This document shows positions 6,428-9,213 of a stretch of 9,213 nucleotides of DNA, piece by piece; position 1 is the stretch's first letter, and each line of letters opens with the position of its first letter. This stretch comes from Bacteroidota bacterium (GTDB lineage: Bacteria; Bacteroidota; Bacteroidia; Bacteroidales; Prolixibacteraceae). The stretch lies in assembly GCA_030695265.1 (NCBI GenBank), contig JAUYTA010000705.1, forward strand, positions 1 through 9,213. The letters are read 5' to 3'. The position numbers were made by a program, and so were the translations under genes. The notes beneath the pieces were generated by a model that made no database searches, was not told where the DNA came from, and saw nothing but the letters and a program-made list of their open reading frames with translations.

Positions 6428-8044
6428 TTATCGTTTGTCCAGCTTTTCTTTGGAGACCACTCCTACCCGATCCGCCCAATTTTCATACTCCTGAATCATC
6501 TGCTTTTTACGGTCAGCCTGTTCGGCGCTTAAATCGTTCAGTTCCGACCGGTCGTTTTTCAGGTTGTAAAGTTCCCAGCCCAAAAATTTCTTTTGGCCGT
6601 AATTGTATTGCGAAACCAGTTTCCAATCGCCATCTCGCATGGCACGGTTTCCTTCATGCTCCCAGAAAATGGGTTGTTCCCGTTTCATTTTTTTTCCTGA
6701 AAAAGCAGTTTTCAGACTAACACCTTCCATCGGAGTGATTGGGTTTCCGTTGAAGGTTTCCGGGTATTTTCCTCCGGCATAATCTATAAAAGTAGTCATC
6801 AGATCGGTAATATGACCGGGTTGATGAACCAGCTTTCCTCCTTTTATTTGTTCAGGATAAAAAGCGATGAACGGTGTGGAAATTCCACCTTCGTGTACCC
6901 AGTGTTTGTGCATCCTGAAAGGCGTATTGCTTACGTTCGCCCACGGGAATTCATAGGCGTCGAACGAATCGGCAGTACCGGTTTCTCCGGTCGTGCGAAT
7001 GAAACTGCCTTTGTTTTTGGTGCCTTCGTGGCAGCCACCATTGTCGGACAGAAAAATGATGAGCGTATTATTGAGTTCTCCCATTTTTTCGAGTTGCGTC
7101 ACCATCCGGCCTATGTTTTGATCCAAGCGATCGATCATGGCAGCATAAACAGCCATGCGCAAATCCCACATTTTCTGATCTTCCGGGCTTAACGAATCCC
7201 ATTCCGGAGAATTGACATCGCGCGGAGAAAGCTGGCACGAGGCTTCGATCAAACCCATTTTTTTCATTCGTTCGAAACGCTCTTTGCGCAACACATCCCA
7301 GCCTTTCATGTATTTTCCGCGGTATTTGGCAATGTCGTCGGGTAAAGCATGAAGCGGCCAGTGCGGAGCGGTGTAGGCCAGGTACATAAAGAACGGTTCT
7401 TTTTTTTGCTTTTCCTCTTCCAGAAACTGAAGGGCATAATCGGTAATGGCATTGGTAAAGTAGAAACCCTGTTTGGGCGGATCGTAATCGGCATCATCGA
7501 GCATCATGCGCGGCGCCTGCTGATTGGTTCTGTACGGAATTCGCTCAAAGTAACTTCCGGCGCCGTCGATCAGGCCAAAATAACGGTCGAAACCACGTTT
7601 GCGGGGCAATGTTTCCGGTCGGTTGCCAACATGCCATTTGCCCGACATATACGTGTTGTAGCCATTCATTTTCATGACTTCGCCCATTGTTACCGAAGTG
7701 GTATTGAGGTAACCCTGGTAAGCCGGTACGCCCAAATCGTTGACCATATCGCCCACTCCCGCCTGATGTTGATACAAGCCGGTTAACAGCGAGGCCCTGG
7801 TCGGACAACATCGTGATGCGTTGTAAAACTGCGAAAAACGAACTCCCTGTTGTGCCAGTTTATCCAGATTGGGCGTTTTAATTTCAGAGCCAAAACAACC
7901 AATGTCGGAGTAGCCCATGTCATCGGCCATAATCAGGAGAATGTTGGGCCGGATTGCCGGTTTTGCAGGCTCCATTCCTGAAACAGGGTGAAGACTTAGT
8001 CCGATCAGACCAAGACTAAAAAAACTTAATGTAGTCGTTTTCAT
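6428..8044 (-). CDS. Secreted arylsulfatase-like sulfatase (S1, formylglycine type), 538 aa
   Basis: Sulfate ester hydrolase, very probably acting on a sulfated glycan fragment. A signal peptide covers about residues 1-23 (SFFSLGLIGLSLHPVSG). The core shows RPNILLIMADDMGYSDIGC with the metal-binding Asp41-Asp42. The signature is CCPTR (79-83), in which Cys79 is the formylglycine residue and Arg83 is conserved. It continues with GKWHVG (135-140), a histidine at APHWP (228), LSDNGGCHEG with Asp334-Asn335, and HKHWVHEGG at about 379-387. The C-terminal subdomain carries RDGDWKL (470-476) and LYNLKNDRSELNDLS, both standard in arylsulfatase-type members. Length is normal for this group, with no extra domain. 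The start is 6 bp after the rhamnosidase stop, which strongly suggests transcriptional coupling. The very different N-terminal and substrate-pocket sequence compared with the neighbouring sulfatase suggests the two remove different sulfates. Confidence 0.94.
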   Translation of the reverse strand: MKTTTLSFFSLGLIGLSLHPVSGMEPAKPAIRPNILLIMADDMGYSDIGCFGSEIKTPNLDKLAQQGVRFSQFYNASRCCPTRASLLTGLYQHQAGVGDMVNDLGVPAYQGYLNTTSVTMGEVMKMNGYNTYMSGKWHVGNRPETLPRKRGFDRYFGLIDGAGSYFERIPYRTNQQAPRMMLDDADYDPPKQGFYFTNAITDYALQFLEEEKQKKEPFFMYLAYTAPHWPLHALPDDIAKYRGKYMKGWDVLRKERFERMKKMGLIEASCQLSPRDVNSPEWDSLSPEDQKMWDLRMAVYAAMIDRLDQNIGRMVTQLEKMGELNNTLIIFLSDNGGCHEGTKNKGSFIRTTGETGTADSFDAYEFPWANVSNTPFRMHKHWVHEGGISTPFIAFYPEQIKGGKLVHQPGHITDLMTTFIDYAGGKYPETFNGNPITPMEGVSLKTAFSGKKMKREQPIFWEHEGNRAMRDGDWKLVSQYNYGQKKFLGWELYNLKNDRSELNDLSAEQADRKKQMIQEYENWADRVGVVSKEKLDKR

Positions 8045-8050
8045 TGTTTC

Positions 8051-9213
8051 CTATTTTGATACAAATTCATATTTTCCGCTTTTAACCGCAAATACCTGAT
8101 AACCTTCTGCCTCCTTGAGAGATTTTAAATCTTTGGAATTGACAATTGAGCGTCCGCTTTCTGTGATTACTTTCCCTTGCATCAACGGAATATAAACTGT
8201 TGCCTTGCAGCCAACAGGAACAGATATTTTCGCTAAAAATGTCCCGTTCTCTTTTTTCCACTCAATTCCAGCTTCGCCATAAACCGTTTGATTGTAATAT
8301 TTTACAAATGACAGATCAGCAACAGGCTGGGGATGGAAAACAATGTGCTTGTACCCGGGTTTTTCAGGATCGGCATTCATTCCAGCCAGTTTGCGGTAAA
8401 ACCAAACCAGTCCGCCGCCAAACATCGGGTGATTGTGCGAACCTTCTTCACTCCATTGCTCGCGGGTAGTGGTAGAACCCAATTCGAGCCAGCGGCCATA
8501 ACCGGGTTCTTCTTTTTTGTTAATTGCTTCATACGCCAAATCGTGCATCCCGTTTTCCGACAGTACTTCGAAGAAAAACTGGGTGCCGAAAATACCGGTA
8601 TCCAAATGGCCTTTATTGGCTTTGATGTCGGCTTTCAACGCGCTGATCACCCGGCTGTACTGATTGGTTGGCACGCCCATTTTCAGTGCAAAAATATTTC
8701 CGCCTGATTTTCCGTAGGTGCCATTTTGTTCGTCGTAAAAACGTTTCCAGAAAGCTTTCCGGGTTTGTTCGGCCAGATCAGCATATTTTTTTGCTTCATC
8801 AGATTTGCCCAAAACCTTTGCTGTTTGTGCTGTAAGGTCGGCACAGCGCCAGAAGTAAAACGTGTGCACCATTTCATCGGCTGGCAAATCGCCCGGAGTG
8901 ACCCATTCGCCCAGGTTGTACCATTTCAGGATATTGCCATCATTTCCAGTCCGCTTCGAAAACATGATCCCATCCTGATCGACCCAGGTTTGCATGTAGC
9001 GAATGTATTCTTTCATACCATCGAAATTGTCGGTCAGCATATCTTTAGCTCCCGTGTGCAGGTAAAACTCCCAGGGCATAATGCAGATAGCCGCCCCCCA
9101 GGCCACGCCACCACCACAACCGGGTTGCCAGGGCGCTCCGTTGGGCACATAACCTGTTGTTAAATCCTGGGCCCCCAGCATGTCGGCAATCCATTTCTGG
9201 TAAAAGGCTTTCG
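8051..9213 (-). CDS. GH78-type alpha-L-rhamnosidase, C-terminal ~387 residues; 5' end outside window
   Basis: Inverting glycoside hydrolase that releases terminal alpha-L-rhamnose (family knowledge). The frame is open to the right edge, with AFYQKWIAD ahead of the first visible Met (9179-9181), so that Met is internal. The visible part is the (alpha/alpha)6-barrel second half: YVPNGAP and WGAAICIMPWEFYLHTG, LGEWVTPGD, the pair LAEQTRKAFWKRF and TYGKSGGNIFALKMGV, then HLDTGIFGTQFFFEVLSENG and ELGSTTTREQWSEEGSHNHPMFGGGLVWFY. The Glu of TTTREQW (codon 8459-8461) sits where the GH78 catalytic base is expected. The general acid would lie in the unseen N-terminal part. A C-terminal beta-sandwich (from about PGYKHIVFHPQP) ends at FVSK. 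It is the first visible gene of the sulfatase operon. Some GH78-like proteins have other specificities, so the substrate is inferred. Confidence 0.88.
   Translation of the reverse strand, partial: KAFYQKWIADMLGAQDLTTGYVPNGAPWQPGCGGGVAWGAAICIMPWEFYLHTGAKDMLTDNFDGMKEYIRYMQTWVDQDGIMFSKRTGNDGNILKWYNLGEWVTPGDLPADEMVHTFYFWRCADLTAQTAKVLGKSDEAKKYADLAEQTRKAFWKRFYDEQNGTYGKSGGNIFALKMGVPTNQYSRVISALKADIKANKGHLDTGIFGTQFFFEVLSENGMHDLAYEAINKKEEPGYGRWLELGSTTTREQWSEEGSHNHPMFGGGLVWFYRKLAGMNADPEKPGYKHIVFHPQPVADLSFVKYYNQTVYGEAGIEWKKENGTFLAKISVPVGCKATVYIPLMQGKVITESGRSIVNSKDLKSLKEAEGYQVFAVKSGKYEFVSK

Noticed and set aside
9179..9181. ATG as the start of the rhamnosidase gene
   Set aside because: The frame stays open to the window edge and GH78 requires a large N-terminal part carrying the general acid, so this Met is internal.

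Overview
The window looks like Bacteroidota chromosome, most plausibly a marine or sediment polysaccharide degrader of the Marinilabiliales/Prolixibacteraceae kind. This rests on the gene content (secreted sulfatases, a GH78-type alpha-L-rhamnosidase, a secreted beta-helix protein and an ECF sigma factor with Bacteroidota-style sequence), on the lack of clear Shine-Dalgarno sequences, and on palindromic repeats of a kind I recall from such genomes. No rRNA, tRNA, CRISPR array or transposase gene was seen.

Left part (1-1664, plus strand): two tandem, collinear genes for CaCA-superfamily (YrbG-like) sodium/calcium antiporters. The first is cut by the window edge; the second is complete. They are in register at an exact 980-bp offset. 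By hand count the proteins are about 80% identical over the shared 227 residues, and the second alpha-repeat is unchanged. Sampled lines here run at about 33-43% G+C.

Junction (1665-1999): a convergent gap. It contains the C-terminal tail of a decayed DoxX/DUF417-like membrane protein, in frame at about 1811-1915, with no gene body upstream.

Right part (2000-9213, all minus strand, sampled lines about 45-60% G+C): a catabolic gene set. In transcription order it has the C-terminal half of a GH78-type alpha-L-rhamnosidase (running off the right edge), a sulfatase 6 bp downstream, a second sulfatase 47 bp further on with an extra C-terminal beta-sandwich domain, an ECF sigma factor that has lost region 4, and a secreted right-handed parallel beta-helix protein that may be a glycoside hydrolase or lyase. 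Both sulfatases carry the C-x-P-x-R formylglycine motif, and every complete enzyme has a Sec signal peptide. Together they suggest periplasmic or surface desulfation and cleavage of a sulfated, rhamnose-containing glycan (ulvan-like material is one candidate). No SusC/SusD pair, anti-sigma factor or sulfatase-maturing enzyme is in the window.

The most unusual stretch is 4137-4286. It is a cluster of small hairpins sharing 3-nt GTA/TAC loops, nested with a 75-bp element (4175-4249) that has imperfect 15-bp terminal inverted repeats. This repeat DNA runs into the 3' end of the sigma gene and supplies its last ~29 codons, so repeat insertion or recombination probably truncated the regulator.
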